Assembly (NCBI GenBank): GCA_964482025.1
Contig: CAYZVN010000001.1
Span: 45,415-109,414 of the forward strand
Length of the DNA stretch: 64,000 nucleotides
Source of the DNA: UBA5868 sp964482025
Lineage (GTDB): Bacteria > Pseudomonadota > Gammaproteobacteria > Pseudomonadales > Cellvibrionaceae
Reading direction: 5' to 3'
In this document: positions 1 to 8,700 of the stretch, one piece after another
How positions within the stretch are numbered: position 1 is the stretch's first letter
Layout of the letters: each line of letters opens with the position of its first letter
Notes under the pieces: generated by a model
What the model was told of the DNA's origin: nothing
Database searches by the model: none
Seen by the model: only the letters and a program-made list of their open reading frames with translations
Program-made: the position numbers and the translations under genes

Positions 1-2
1 CC

Positions 3-644
3 TATGTGGCCACTTCAAACAAAGGCGCCATGAAAGACGTAGCCGGAGAGCTGATTAATAACTCGGGGATCGGCATGAACATTGTGGTCCCACAAAAAGG
101 CCTGTTCATTACCACTTTGCTGCAATCATCTCCTTGGGGCACCTACCCCAGCAGCCGCTTCAGCGCGAATGGTGGTGACATCTACGGCTATTTGGCCGAC
201 CCATACGATCCAGCCGAAACAGAAGATCAGTTCTTGAAGATTGCCGCTTCATTTGAAATGAAGCTCAAGCCTTATCAATTGAAAGAGGTCATCTTCGGCA
301 GCACTCTGACCCGCGATGAATTGAATGAAGGATTATTCGAGTTTTATTTGATCATCGATGGCAACCGCTTTAATTTCAAGACCGAGTACTGGTACAACCT
401 AGCCTCCTACCTCGGTAACGAAACCTCGGTGGATCTCAATAATCCGCGACTGATCATCACCAATCAGAACGGTGTTGAGCTTGTCCTGGCACTTCCAGAC
501 ATCAAAAATGTTGGCGAGGGCAAACCTGAGCCGACACTGGAAGGGAAAATCATGTACAACAACGTTGTATACGGCAAGCTCAGCCGAACGAAAGGCATCA
601 ACACAGTTGAGTATATTGACGGCACTGGAGAGTCAATTCCTTAA
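3..644 (+). CDS. Hypothetical protein, 5' end cut by the window edge
   Basis: The frame is open to the left edge of the window. A GTG at 6 is the first possible start inside it, but the upstream part cannot be judged, so the gene is treated as partial. About 212 residues are visible, soluble and without a signal peptide or membrane segment in the part seen. The C-terminal half contains patches rich in Tyr, Phe and Asn, and the protein ends in GESIP. I do not recognise a family. A strong intrinsic terminator lies 16 bases after the stop, which supports this being a real transcribed gene. Its base composition is more A/T-rich than the core genes further right. Confidence 0.6.
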   Translation, partial: YVATSNKGAMKDVAGELINNSGIGMNIVVPQKGLFITTLLQSSPWGTYPSSRFSANGGDIYGYLADPYDPAETEDQFLKIAASFEMKLKPYQLKEVIFGSTLTRDELNEGLFEFYLIIDGNRFNFKTEYWYNLASYLGNETSVDLNNPRLIITNQNGVELVLALPDIKNVGEGKPEPTLEGKIMYNNVVYGKLSRTKGINTVEYIDGTGESIP

Positions 645-660
645 CAGGAGTAAAAGAGGA

Positions 661-687
661 AAAGGCGGCCTAGGCCGCCTTTTTTTA
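661..687 (+). terminator. Intrinsic terminator after the first gene
   Basis: A perfect 22-base palindrome (661-682) is GC-rich in the centre and runs directly into a T tract. It sits 16 bases past the stop codon at 644 and before the next gene at 738. Confidence 0.85.
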
Positions 688-737
688 TCTTTTCCCGGAG
701 TAAACTGTCGACAAATTTATTTGGCAGGTGAAATATT

Positions 738-1808
738 TTGCATTCTCGATTTCTGACATCGTTGATATTTTCGGTCCTGGGTATTGGATTTAATCCAGGT
801 GCAAGCGCCAATACGTTTCCTATTGGTGGTGGAATTGGTATTACCTCCATCAATCTAAGTGAGCCCGTAACCATTAAAGCGAATTTCGATGACTGGGAAA
901 CCAACGAGCTGAAGCGCGGCAATCGGCTTTATTCAAAACACGTCGCGCGAGTCGGGGCCCACATCAATCGCTTTCAAATCGGCTATAGCAAACATCTCTA
1001 CTATTATTTAAATTTTTCTAACGATACGGCACGCCTCCATTTTTTGGAGCGCAATGGTCGCGCTGATAACCACAAGGCAACCTATAACATTCACCTCGAG
1101 GCCAACAATGCCGAAGCAGAAGGCATGTATCTTGGCTATGATTTTTCCTGGAATGGTTTGACTGTCGGCGCAACATTGACCTACCTCAAACTGCAGGATC
1201 TTTATTACGGCAAAGCATTTGGTTTTTTTGATCCCGCCCAGACGCTGGATAACAACACCTATATTGTGATTGATTATGCGTATCCCGAAGACCGGATTTT
1301 TGAGCGGGAAGTTGCGCCTCCTGAAGGCAGCGGACTGACACTGGATATCCGCCTGCGCTATCAATGGCGCGAGCATTCAGCTCGCCTAGCCATTAACGAG
1401 GCTTATTCAAATCTCTATTGGAACACCGCGCCCGGCAGCTTAATTGAAGGAAATGTCAATAATTTGATTAACAACAATGAAGCGGCGATTCGCTTCAGTC
1501 ATTTTCGCACGCGTTTCCATCAGACCCTGCCGATACATACCGAAGCACAATATCGATATCGCCTAAATACAAGATTCGGCACCGGACTGGATTATGAAAA
1601 GCTCGATAATAAAAAATGGTGGAAATGGGTCGGCGACTGGTATATGACCGACAAGTGGACGGGCAGTCTTCTGTGGGCACCGCGGGACGGTATCTTTGGT
1701 GTGCAAGTCGAGCACCCAAACTTCCTGATTGGCTTGGAATCCGACAGCTCGGATTACCGCAAAAGCCATTATCTTAAGCTGCAGCTCCTCGCCAGAATAA
1801 TCTTCTAG
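738..1808 (+). CDS. Putative outer-membrane beta-barrel protein
   Basis: This 356-residue protein starts with a typical signal peptide: a basic N-terminus, a hydrophobic core and a likely cleavage after GASA near residue 24. The mature part has alternating aromatic/polar strands such as LGYDFSWNGLTVGATLTYLK, separated by short polar turns, and the protein ends in RIIF. A C-terminal phenylalanine is the usual BamA recognition signal of outer-membrane barrels. The start used is TTG at 738, because an in-frame TGA lies just upstream and a GGCAGG-like ribosome site precedes it. The substrate is unknown. The gene stands alone between two terminators. I infer outer-membrane location from topology, and no specific family is claimed. 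Confidence 0.6.
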   Translation: MHSRFLTSLIFSVLGIGFNPGASANTFPIGGGIGITSINLSEPVTIKANFDDWETNELKRGNRLYSKHVARVGAHINRFQIGYSKHLYYYLNFSNDTARLHFLERNGRADNHKATYNIHLEANNAEAEGMYLGYDFSWNGLTVGATLTYLKLQDLYYGKAFGFFDPAQTLDNNTYIVIDYAYPEDRIFEREVAPPEGSGLTLDIRLRYQWREHSARLAINEAYSNLYWNTAPGSLIEGNVNNLINNNEAAIRFSHFRTRFHQTLPIHTEAQYRYRLNTRFGTGLDYEKLDNKKWWKWVGDWYMTDKWTGSLLWAPRDGIFGVQVEHPNFLIGLESDSSDYRKSHYLKLQLLARIIF

Positions 1809-1817
1809 GCACCTAGC

Positions 1818-1842
1818 AAAAAAAGCGGACGTCCCTGTCCGC
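1818..1842 (-). terminator. Intrinsic terminator for the CBS-domain gene
   Basis: Read on the minus strand, a 6-bp stem (GCGGAC/GTCCGC) is followed by seven T residues. It lies 45 bases downstream of the minus-strand stop at 1887 and also separates it from the convergent barrel gene ending at 1808. Confidence 0.7.
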
Positions 1843-1886
1843 AATAGAATAGGCGGCCAAACTAGGTTTCCGGCCGCACAAGCGGG

Positions 1887-2462
1887 TTAGTGTAAAAGTG
1901 GCTCTGGATACAGCGCGGCGTAGACGCTTACGAAAGACGAGCGAGTGTTGATATTGATATCGAGCCGCAATCTTCTGGCGAGATCGCTCGCGGAAATAAC
2001 GCCGCGAATTTTATGTTCTCTTCTATCCACCACTAAGTAATGCTGATACTCATTATCTTTGAGTGTCTGGACCACATCCCCGACAGTCGCCTGCCGCAGC
2101 TCGTGATAATCGAGCGCACGCAGACTATCCTTTGGCTGCATAAAATCAGCAGCTGAGAGATCATCTCGATGTGCGCCTTTGGCAACTCGCTTAAGTATTT
2201 CCTGTTGATTCAAATCCTCTAGGCACACCAGACCTAAGAATTCATTATCTTCATTGACGACCAGCTTCATGCGGACATGAGCTTGCATCATGCTTTGCTC
2301 AATATCACAGGCGCGATCGTGGCGATCAGCGACTAATGGCTGGATATATTTGAAGTCTGTCATCACCGATAACGCCGGTGAATCCAGGGTTATCTTGTTG
2401 AGCACATCGGGATAAGCCAATGTGTCCACAGTCTCTAATTGATATAAGTTAAACCGCTTCAT
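1887..2462 (-). CDS. CBS-domain protein
   Basis: The protein has 191 residues from the preferred ATG at 2462, which has a GAGGAC ribosome site; the open frame extends upstream but without a good start. It carries two CBS motifs. The first covers roughly residues 35-95 and contains MKLVVNEDNEFLGLVCLEDL. The second covers roughly 120-185 and contains HYLVVDRREHKIRGVISASD. The paired arrangement forms a Bateman module, which in other proteins binds adenosyl nucleotides or metal ions and acts as an energy-sensing switch. There is no attached enzyme or channel domain, so it is a stand-alone CBS protein, and its partner is unknown. It is monocistronic with its own terminator. Confidence 0.8.
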   Translation of the reverse strand: MKRFNLYQLETVDTLAYPDVLNKITLDSPALSVMTDFKYIQPLVADRHDRACDIEQSMMQAHVRMKLVVNEDNEFLGLVCLEDLNQQEILKRVAKGAHRDDLSAADFMQPKDSLRALDYHELRQATVGDVVQTLKDNEYQHYLVVDRREHKIRGVISASDLARRLRLDININTRSSFVSVYAALYPEPLLH

Positions 2463-2598
2463 ATACAAGTCCTCACGGAACAACTGCACGCCTTTAGACG
2501 CGCGGGAACACTTCGCAATACAGCGAAGGTAAGCCCACAAATAAAGGACGAATTGTTGGAGCTATTATCACTTCAAGGCGAAGCGAAACAGGCGTGGT

Positions 2599-2916
2599 TT
2601 ATGCCTGGTTAGGAGGAGCTCGAATGGGATAGTAAGTGGAGGCTGTGGTAATTATGGAAAAAGAAGTGTGCTGAACTCTATCGCGTTGTGCGCTCGGCAG
2701 AGAAAGCGCATTAACATTGACCAGATGAAACTTTTCGCTTTCTTTGTCGCTAAGCTTCTGCACCTTATCCGTGGCAGCTAGACCCGCAACATGATCCACC
2801 ACCGCAACGAACGCTTTCGCTGCAGTGGAGCTTTGCTTTTGAGTTCGGTGATCCGGCAGACAAGCCGCCAGAAAAAAACTTAAAAGCAAAAAATATTTAA
2901 TGGAGATCCTAGTCAC
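2599..2916 (-). CDS. Small putative lipoprotein
   Basis: The 105-residue protein has a basic start, a hydrophobic stretch (YFLLLSFFLAACL) and a lipobox LAAC with the acceptor cysteine near residue 19. It is therefore expected to be a lipid-anchored envelope protein. The rest is polar and of low similarity to anything I recognise. It is encoded between the CBS-domain gene and an MscS-type channel on the same strand, but with gaps of more than 100 bases on both sides, so co-transcription is uncertain. The function is unknown. Confidence 0.6.
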   Translation of the reverse strand: MTRISIKYFLLLSFFLAACLPDHRTQKQSSTAAKAFVAVVDHVAGLAATDKVQKLSDKESEKFHLVNVNALSLPSAQRDRVQHTSFSIITTASTYYPIRAPPNQA

Positions 2917-3008
2917 GCCAACTCGCTATAGAAAACTGCTTGTTCATCATAGCACTGCTGCTGACATTTCTTGAATCAATTTTTCGCTAAGTCTGAAAAC
3001 TGATAAAT

Positions 3009-3035
3009 AGGCCCCGAAAATCGTTTTCGGGGCCT
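3009..3035 (-). terminator. Strong hairpin downstream of the MscS-type gene
   Basis: A perfect 12-bp stem (3009-3020 with 3024-3035) has a 3-base loop. It lies 16 bases after the minus-strand stop at 3051. The following minus-strand sequence is T-rich but not a pure T run. Confidence 0.75.
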
Positions 3036-3050
3036 AAAGCCGCTCTGTTC

Positions 3051-4256
3051 TTATAGCCGAGGATTCCTCATCTCAGGCGCTGTCTCCTCGGGAGCATCGA
3101 TTTGTTTGGCCATCTCTCCCGTTTCTTGATCGGCAGCCCCAGCGTCCAACGACTCTTCTGGCTTGCGCTCGTCCATCTGGACTTGTACGCGATTGCGCGG
3201 CAATGCTCGCGGATGCTCTTTCTGCAACCAAAGAATCATTTTCTCGCGGATTTCGCAGCGCAAGTCCCAAGAGGTAGGGCTGTTTTTCGCACTCATAAGT
3301 GCTCGCAGCTCCATGGTTTCTCGATTGGAATCAATAATTTGCAAAACTTGAACATTGCCGTCCCAAAGCTTGGACTGCCCCAGGAATTCCTTTAATTTCT
3401 CACGCATTTTTGCGATGGGCACCGTGTAGTCGGTATGCCAAGTGACCACGCCAATAATGGAGGCATTTTCCCGCGTCCAATTTTGGAAAGGCTTTTCAAT
3501 AAAGTAACTGAGGGGTATCACAAGGCGGCGCCAGTCCCAGATTTTGACTACGACATAGGTGGAAGTAATTTCTTCAATCCAGCCCCACTCACCCTCGACA
3601 ACCACCGCATCTTCTATGCGAATCGGTTGAGTAAGAGCAATTTGAATACCGGCGAGCAGGTTGCTCAGCACCGGGCGCGCGGCAAAGCCGACCACTATGC
3701 CCGCCACACCCGCAGACGCAAACAGCGAGACCCCGATGCTGCGGCCGCCGGGAAAGGTCATCAGCATGACCGCCGCCGTTACCAAGACAATGATCATCAG
3801 CAACGCTTGCCGAAGTACCCGCACGCGGGTACGCATTTTCCGCGCTTCGAGATTGTCTTCCATATCGATACGGTGGCGCGCAATGGAAAAATCGGTCAAG
3901 ACCGTCACCACCAAATAGGCGACCCAGCCGACAATCGCCACGATTCCCAAAGTGATGATTTGAGAAACTACCATTTCCAACCGGGGCGGCATTTGCACCA
4001 GCGGCAAAGTTAACTCAACCGCAATAATCACCATTCCCCAACGGGTTAAACTTTTTATCCGTTCGACCAGCTGGACCCAGGGCGTCTGATCGTGTCGCGC
4101 GGCAATTCGCCGCAGCAGTTTAAATAGCAGGGCATGAATCAGCACCGCGAATAACGCCGCCACAATCAGCGCGGCCAAGCCGATCAGATTTTCCATCCCC
4201 CAGGAGCTGGCGAATTGATCGAGAAGATTTATGTTATCGGGGGTTTGCTCAGGCAT
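3051..4256 (-). CDS. MscS-family small-conductance mechanosensitive channel
   Basis: The protein has 401 residues from the ATG at 4256, which is preceded by GGAGAAC. The longer upstream reading is not needed. There are several hydrophobic segments in the first 200 residues. The pore-lining helix and gate region follow (GVSLFASAGVAGIVVGFAAR, then PVLSNLLAGIQIALTQPIRI), and this is the hallmark of the MscS family. Next comes the beta domain (VVEGEWGWIEEITSTYVVVK, then WDWRRLVIPLSYF) and a cytoplasmic C-terminal domain. The last 40 residues are acidic and probably disordered. The likely role is osmotic-shock relief in the inner membrane. A NhaP2-like antiporter lies upstream on the same strand, so the two ion-handling genes may be functionally linked. 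Confidence 0.88.
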   Translation of the reverse strand: MPEQTPDNINLLDQFASSWGMENLIGLAALIVAALFAVLIHALLFKLLRRIAARHDQTPWVQLVERIKSLTRWGMVIIAVELTLPLVQMPPRLEMVVSQIITLGIVAIVGWVAYLVVTVLTDFSIARHRIDMEDNLEARKMRTRVRVLRQALLMIIVLVTAAVMLMTFPGGRSIGVSLFASAGVAGIVVGFAARPVLSNLLAGIQIALTQPIRIEDAVVVEGEWGWIEEITSTYVVVKIWDWRRLVIPLSYFIEKPFQNWTRENASIIGVVTWHTDYTVPIAKMREKLKEFLGQSKLWDGNVQVLQIIDSNRETMELRALMSAKNSPTSWDLRCEIREKMILWLQKEHPRALPRNRVQVQMDERKPEESLDAGAADQETGEMAKQIDAPEETAPEMRNPRL

Positions 4257-4449
4257 GATGTTCTCCGTTGGGCAGTCAGTTAGGCCGCTGAAGAAAAGGT
4301 GACGGAGTGAAGCCGGCTGCAAAAAGCCCGCCAGCCTCTGGCGATACCTAAGCGCTTGAAATTGCGAGGAAAAATACAAACGGAAATACTTGGCGCCGGC
4401 AGGGGTTGTAAAAAGTCCTCCGGCAGATGCCAAAGTTACAGATGCGTCG

Positions 4450-6222
4450 CTATCCGCCCTGAACCGACTGCTCTGTTTGGCCCTCTGCCTTTGTCGCTGC
4501 CGCTTTTGGCGCTATAGGTTTAACACCCACCTGGATAACCCGATTGCCATCCAGCTCAGCGACTGTCCAACGCAAACCGTTCCAATCAAAATGATCACCG
4601 ACCACTGGTTTGCCGCCGATACGCAGTGCAACAAAGTCCCCCAGCTGCAGTTGGTCGTCCAGCGAATTGAGATCTAAGGCATAGAGGGTGGCTAGGTCGC
4701 GCAGAGTCACGTCGCCGCGCAAAATGAAATCGCCAAAAAAAGACAGATCAGATGAGCGCGACGGCGCCACACTGAACAACTTGCCGAGCGCGGGCAAGTC
4801 GTGTTCATGACCTATTACACAGATGATATCGCCAGCCACCAGGCGGGTGCTGCCGCTTGGATGGAGTAATTGTTGATTGCGAAACAGCGCGGCGATGCGC
4901 GTCCCCTCGGGCATATGAAGCTTGCGCAGCTCGGCGCCGACGCACCACCGATCAGCGCCCAAACGGTAAATAAACAGCTCCCACTGACTCGTGGTATGAA
5001 CGCTTATGCCCACCCGCGAGATCGGCGTCGGCATTGCGGGAACTACGACACCGGCTTTTTTTGCCGCCCAGGAGAGGCTAGTCCCCTGCACCAGCAGCGA
5101 TACCAACACGATAAAAAAAGCGACATTGAAAAACAGCTGGGCGTTATCCAAGCCCGCCATCAATGGAAAGACAGCGAGAATGACCGGCACGGCGCCGCGC
5201 AGCCCAACCCAGGAAATAAAGCAGCGCTCGCGTAAATTGAACCCTTTGAAGGGCAACAGACCGAGAAAGACGGATAACGGTCGGGCGAACAAGATCATCC
5301 AAGCGGAGAGGAAAAGTGCCGGCAGCGCAATGGGCAATAGCTCACTGGGCGTCAAGAGCAGGCCGAGAACCAGGAACATGCCGATCTGACTTAGCCAAGC
5401 CAGTCCATCAAACATATGCAGAATTCCGGAGCGGTTGCGAATGGGATGATTGCCCAGCCACAGGCCACATACATAAACCGTCACTATCCCGCTGCCGCCC
5501 ACCGCACCCGAAAGGGCGTAGAGCATGATGCCGGCGCTCACCGCGAGCAGTGGATAGAGCCCATCGGCAATATCGAGTCGGTTGATTAGGTTCAGCAATA
5601 ACCACCCGCCGCCAAGACCAAGCAGTATCCCAACCCCGAACTGCTGCACTAAGCTGATCAGAACACTCCACGAAAAATCGGTTTGTCCCTCTACCAGCAT
5701 GGCAATTAGCGTCACCGTCAGAAACATCGCCATGGGGTCGTTGCTACCTGACTCAATCTCTAAGGTCGAGCCAACACGCTCATTTAGGCCCTTGCCATTT
5801 AGCAGATTAAAAACCACCGCGGCATCGGTAGAGCCGACAATCGCCCCGATTAACAAGCCTTCAAGCAGGTGCAAGTCAAACAGCCAGGCAGCCATAACAC
5901 CGGTTAGCCCTGCGGTCGCAATCACGCCAAAGGTGGCGAGTGTCAGCGCTGGCCGCAGCGCCACGCGGAACGTCTTGGCGCGGGTTCGCATTCCGCCGTC
6001 GAGCAGAATGATCGCCAGCGCAAGATTGCTCACTAAGTAAGCTAGGTGGTAGTTATCAAAGACGATACCGCCGATTCCATCTACGCCGGCCATCATGCCG
6101 ACACCGAGGAAAATAACCAGCACCGGAATACCGATACGATTGGAAAACGAACTGACAAGAATACTGGCGGCGACCAGTGCAGCTCCTAAAAAGAGAAGAT
6201 GATTGATGAAGCTGGCACTCAT
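4450..6222 (-). CDS. nhaP2: K+(Na+)/H+ antiporter of the NhaP2/CvrA family
   Basis: This 590-residue protein has about twelve hydrophobic segments in residues 1-390. The CPA1 antiporter core includes IGAIVGSTDAAVVFNLL and LEIESGSNDPMAMFLT, which hold the conserved acidic residues of the transport site. A soluble TrkA-C/RCK-like part follows (residues about 400-490, with GTRIAALFRNQQLLHPSGST and AGDIICVIG). The end resembles the CorC/HlyC-type domain (residues about 490-575). This order and length match the cytoplasmic-membrane antiporter NhaP2 (CvrA), which expels K+ or Na+ in exchange for protons. An MscS-type channel gene lies 193 bases downstream. Confidence 0.88.
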   Translation of the reverse strand: MSASFINHLLFLGAALVAASILVSSFSNRIGIPVLVIFLGVGMMAGVDGIGGIVFDNYHLAYLVSNLALAIILLDGGMRTRAKTFRVALRPALTLATFGVIATAGLTGVMAAWLFDLHLLEGLLIGAIVGSTDAAVVFNLLNGKGLNERVGSTLEIESGSNDPMAMFLTVTLIAMLVEGQTDFSWSVLISLVQQFGVGILLGLGGGWLLLNLINRLDIADGLYPLLAVSAGIMLYALSGAVGGSGIVTVYVCGLWLGNHPIRNRSGILHMFDGLAWLSQIGMFLVLGLLLTPSELLPIALPALFLSAWMILFARPLSVFLGLLPFKGFNLRERCFISWVGLRGAVPVILAVFPLMAGLDNAQLFFNVAFFIVLVSLLVQGTSLSWAAKKAGVVVPAMPTPISRVGISVHTTSQWELFIYRLGADRWCVGAELRKLHMPEGTRIAALFRNQQLLHPSGSTRLVAGDIICVIGHEHDLPALGKLFSVAPSRSSDLSFFGDFILRGDVTLRDLATLYALDLNSLDDQLQLGDFVALRIGGKPVVGDHFDWNGLRWTVAELDGNRVIQVGVKPIAPKAAATKAEGQTEQSVQGG

Positions 6223-6275
6223 GTTCTAGCCGAGGTCCTCAAAGTGAAAAGATCCAATTGTAACGACTGCAGCCC

Positions 6276-6994
6276 TCAGCAGGCGGATAATTCTTCCGAG
6301 ATGCCGAAAACGGCGATGGCACTGGCCACCACCAAGTTCATGGAAGAGTTCTTGCCCATCATAGGAATATGCGCCGTCTGAGCCGCTTCATCCAGCAACT
6401 TCTGGCTGATGCCTTGGCTTTCATTACCAACGATTAACACGATTTCCTTCTGCGCGGGAATCGCGAGGCGACGAAGATCAATGCTGCCACTGGTGATTTC
6501 CAGCGCGACTAACCATTGGCCTAGGCCTTTGAGTTCACGCACCAGGGCGAGCGGGTCTTCCGTATAAGACCAAGGCACATACTGCTGAGTGGCGCGCGCC
6601 GCGCGGCGCACTTTGGCATTTTCGGGCGTGACGCTGGCGCCGGCCAAGTAAAGGTGGCGCACCCCCAAAGCGTCGGCCATGCGGAACAAACCGCCGATAT
6701 TGGCCGGATCGGTCACATCCGCTGCCAGCACACTCAGCGGATAGGATTTNNNNNNNNNNNNNNNNNNNNNNNNNNNNNNNNNNNNNNNNNNNNNNNNNNN
6801 NNNNNNNNNNNNNNNNNNNNNNNNNNNNNNNNNNNNNNNNNNNNNNNNNTGGCCGGATCGGTCACATCCGCTGCCAGCACACTCAGCGGATAGGATTTAC
6901 CCGAAGGCACATGCTCGGCATGACTCAGTTGTACATTGCCAGTTGACTGCACGTTGCCGGTCGACGGTACCTTGCCGGTTGATCGGGAGGTCAC
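6276..6994 (-). CDS. SPOUT (TrmH-type) RNA 2'-O-methyltransferase, split by an assembly gap
   Basis: Two frames, 6276-6731 and 6734-6994, become one if the duplicated 49 bp and the 100 N are collapsed. Removing 149 bases restores the frame exactly and gives about 189 residues. The protein shows the three SPOUT motifs: NIGGLFRMADALG (motif 1), IVLIVGNESQGIS (motif 2) and HIPMMGKNSSMNLVVASAIA (motif 3), which form the knotted SAM-binding fold of TrmH/SpoU enzymes acting on rRNA or tRNA. Start: the GTG at 6994 overlaps the stop of the upstream gene (GTGA) and has AAGGA eight bases before it. The N-terminal 30 residues are a low-complexity STG-rich extension made of three 6-residue repeats. The exact RNA target is not determined. 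Confidence 0.8.
6701..6898. repeat. Artefactual 49-bp direct duplication flanking the N run
   Basis: Bases 6701-6749 and 6850-6898 are the same sequence. Collapsing one copy together with the N run rejoins the methyltransferase reading frame, so this is best read as an unmerged contig end and not a biological repeat. Confidence 0.9.
6750..6849. other. Assembly gap (100 N)
   Basis: One hundred undetermined bases. The 49 bases before it (6701-6749) are identical to the 49 bases after it (6850-6898), so the true gap size is almost certainly negative (a contig overlap). Confidence 0.95.
6929..6982 (-). repeat. Three degenerate 18-bp tandem repeats inside the methyltransferase N-terminus
   Basis: Units at 6965-6982, 6947-6964 and 6929-6946 (minus-strand order) each encode a six-residue block of the form S-T-G-(K/N)-V-(P/Q). 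They share the core ACCGGCAA/ACTGGCAA and differ at several third positions. Confidence 0.8.
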
Positions 6995-7836
6995 AAAACA
7001 GTCCTTCTATACACCCAGTTTTGCTGCACATTGTCGCACACCAACACGAGGTCACTGAGCCGCATACACTGGGCCAGGCTGTCCGGCAGGGCGTCGTTGT
7101 AATGGGTTTGCACCCCCATACTGGCTTTATCTTTTTTTAAGAAATCAAACATCGAGGTCAGGCGCTCGCCAAAGCGCGCGCCCTTTGCCTGGGCGTCGGT
7201 AAATGTGTGATAGAACTTGGTGAACGACATGGTGGAAGCGCCTAAGCCTATGGCCAACATGGCTTCTATGTACTGCAGATAAGCGCGAGAAGCGTATTCC
7301 ATCAGCGCTGAGCGATTAGTCGTATCGCCCCGATATTCCGCGAAAACCACCCGCTGCGCCGCATCGAGAGCACCCGGTGCCAAGCGACTATTGGGTAGAT
7401 TACCCTGCAGTTGGTAACGCTCGGCCCCGCAGCGAATACTGTCAGACCTCAACTCACAGCCACTTAGGCTTGTGGTCGATGCAGCAGGAGCCTCGGTGCG
7501 AGCGGGCTCGATTTGCGCATCAGGCTTAGGCAGAGCGGGCTTAGACGCAGCTCGTTGGGGCGAAGCTGCGGGCGCCGCCGGTCGCCTCGCCTCTGGCGGC
7601 AGGCTGATACCTGCCTGCTCGGCCGGGCGGCGCAACAACAGGCGCTGGGTTTTCTCGGGATTGCGGCGCAGCTCCTGCAGACTCGGCAGCACCGCCGAGG
7701 GGTTCGCCGCGCGAATCTTGCAGTAGGTCCGCTCCAGCGGTGTGCGGGCCTGCTCTTCGCAAGCGGTTCCCTGCGCCTCAACCCCCAGGCTAAGCAAGAG
7801 GGCAGGCAGGTAAAACAAAGCGCTGCGCAATAACAT
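6991..7836 (-). CDS. Secreted protein of unknown function
   Basis: The protein has 281 residues from the ATG at 7836, which has GGAGAT ahead of it; the longer open frame would overlap the ubiE region and is not favoured. A signal peptide (LLRSALFYLPALLLSLGVEA) leads into a conserved-looking block with CEEQARTPLERTYCKI and a run of basic residues. A Pro/Ala-rich linker follows at about residues 75-115. The C-terminal domain (residues about 120-281) contains four cysteines (SGCELRSDSIRC, QCMRLSDLVLVC) that could form disulfides in the periplasm. I do not recognise the family. Its stop codon overlaps the GTG start of the RNA methyltransferase gene, so the two are translationally coupled even though one is exported and the other cytosolic. 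Confidence 0.65.
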   Translation of the reverse strand: MLLRSALFYLPALLLSLGVEAQGTACEEQARTPLERTYCKIRAANPSAVLPSLQELRRNPEKTQRLLLRRPAEQAGISLPPEARRPAAPAASPQRAASKPALPKPDAQIEPARTEAPAASTTSLSGCELRSDSIRCGAERYQLQGNLPNSRLAPGALDAAQRVVFAEYRGDTTNRSALMEYASRAYLQYIEAMLAIGLGASTMSFTKFYHTFTDAQAKGARFGERLTSMFDFLKKDKASMGVQTHYNDALPDSLAQCMRLSDLVLVCDNVQQNWVYRRTVL

Positions 7837-7950
7837 GTCAATAATCTCCGAGTGCTCTGGTCGGCCGAACGAGGGCAAAGATTTTAGTTCAAGGCATGCC
7901 CCGGCGCTTATTTGTCCGTACAATAGCCGGCTTGCAAACGAGGGTGCCCC

Positions 7951-8700
7951 ATGGAAAACGACCAATATACCGATTTCGGTTTTCAGAAGGTAAAAGCCGG
8001 GGAAAAAGCGAGCCGAGTGGCAGATGTCTTTCACTCCGTCGCCGGCAAGTACGACCTAATGAACGATTTGATGTCCGGCGGCGTGCACCGCCTGTGGAAA
8101 CTGTTTACGGTGGAGATGGCCGCGGTACGGCCGGGTCAGGCCGTCCTTGATATCGCCGGAGGCACTGGCGACCTGGCCGCCAAGTTTTCCCAGCTGGTGG
8201 GGCCGACCGGCAATGTTGTGCTCGCCGACATCAACTCCGCCATGCTGAATGTCGGCCGCGATAAGCTGCTCGATCGCGGTCTCGCTCACAATATTTTTTT
8301 CGCCCAGGCCGATGCGCAATATTTGCCGTTTCCCGATAACACCTTCGACTGTATCACCATCGCCTTTGGCCTACGCAATGTCACCGACAAGGATCTCGCC
8401 CTGCGCTCGATGCTGCGCGTATTAAAGCCCGGCGGACGCTTACTGGTGCTGGAGTTCTCCAAGCCGCAATCCGGCCTGCTGGAAAAAGCCTATGACACCT
8501 ACTCCTTCCGCCTCCTGCCGCTGATGGGACGACTGGTGGCTGGTGACGCGGACAGCTACCGCTATCTGGCCGAGAGCATTCGCATGCACCCAGACCAGGA
8601 AACCTTAAAGCAAATGATGGACACCGCCGGCTTCACCCAGTGCAGTTATCACAATATGACCGGCGGCATAGTGGCTCTGCATAAAGGGATAAAACCTTGA
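7951..8700 (+). CDS. ubiE: Ubiquinone/menaquinone biosynthesis C-methyltransferase UbiE
   Basis: The 249-residue protein matches UbiE in length and motifs: FHSVAGKYDLMNDLMSGG near residue 30, the SAM-binding motif I VLDIAGGTGDLA near residue 66, and the later signatures TIAFGLRNVTDK and VLKPGGRLLVLEFSKP. UbiE methylates C2 of the demethoxy-quinol ring using SAM, in ubiquinone and (where present) menaquinone synthesis. It is the first gene of a tight operon. Its TGA overlaps the TTG start of ubiJ, which in turn overlaps ubiB. This ubiE-ubiJ-ubiB order is typical of gammaproteobacteria. Confidence 0.96.
   Translation: MENDQYTDFGFQKVKAGEKASRVADVFHSVAGKYDLMNDLMSGGVHRLWKLFTVEMAAVRPGQAVLDIAGGTGDLAAKFSQLVGPTGNVVLADINSAMLNVGRDKLLDRGLAHNIFFAQADAQYLPFPDNTFDCITIAFGLRNVTDKDLALRSMLRVLKPGGRLLVLEFSKPQSGLLEKAYDTYSFRLLPLMGRLVAGDADSYRYLAESIRMHPDQETLKQMMDTAGFTQCSYHNMTGGIVALHKGIKP

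Noticed and set aside
3435..4013. 192-codon plus-strand frame
   Set aside because: It lies entirely antisense to the MscS-type channel, has a very basic low-complexity composition and no ribosome site.
6654..6893. Open frame running through the N block
   Set aside because: It is antisense to the RNA methyltransferase and kept open only by undetermined bases.
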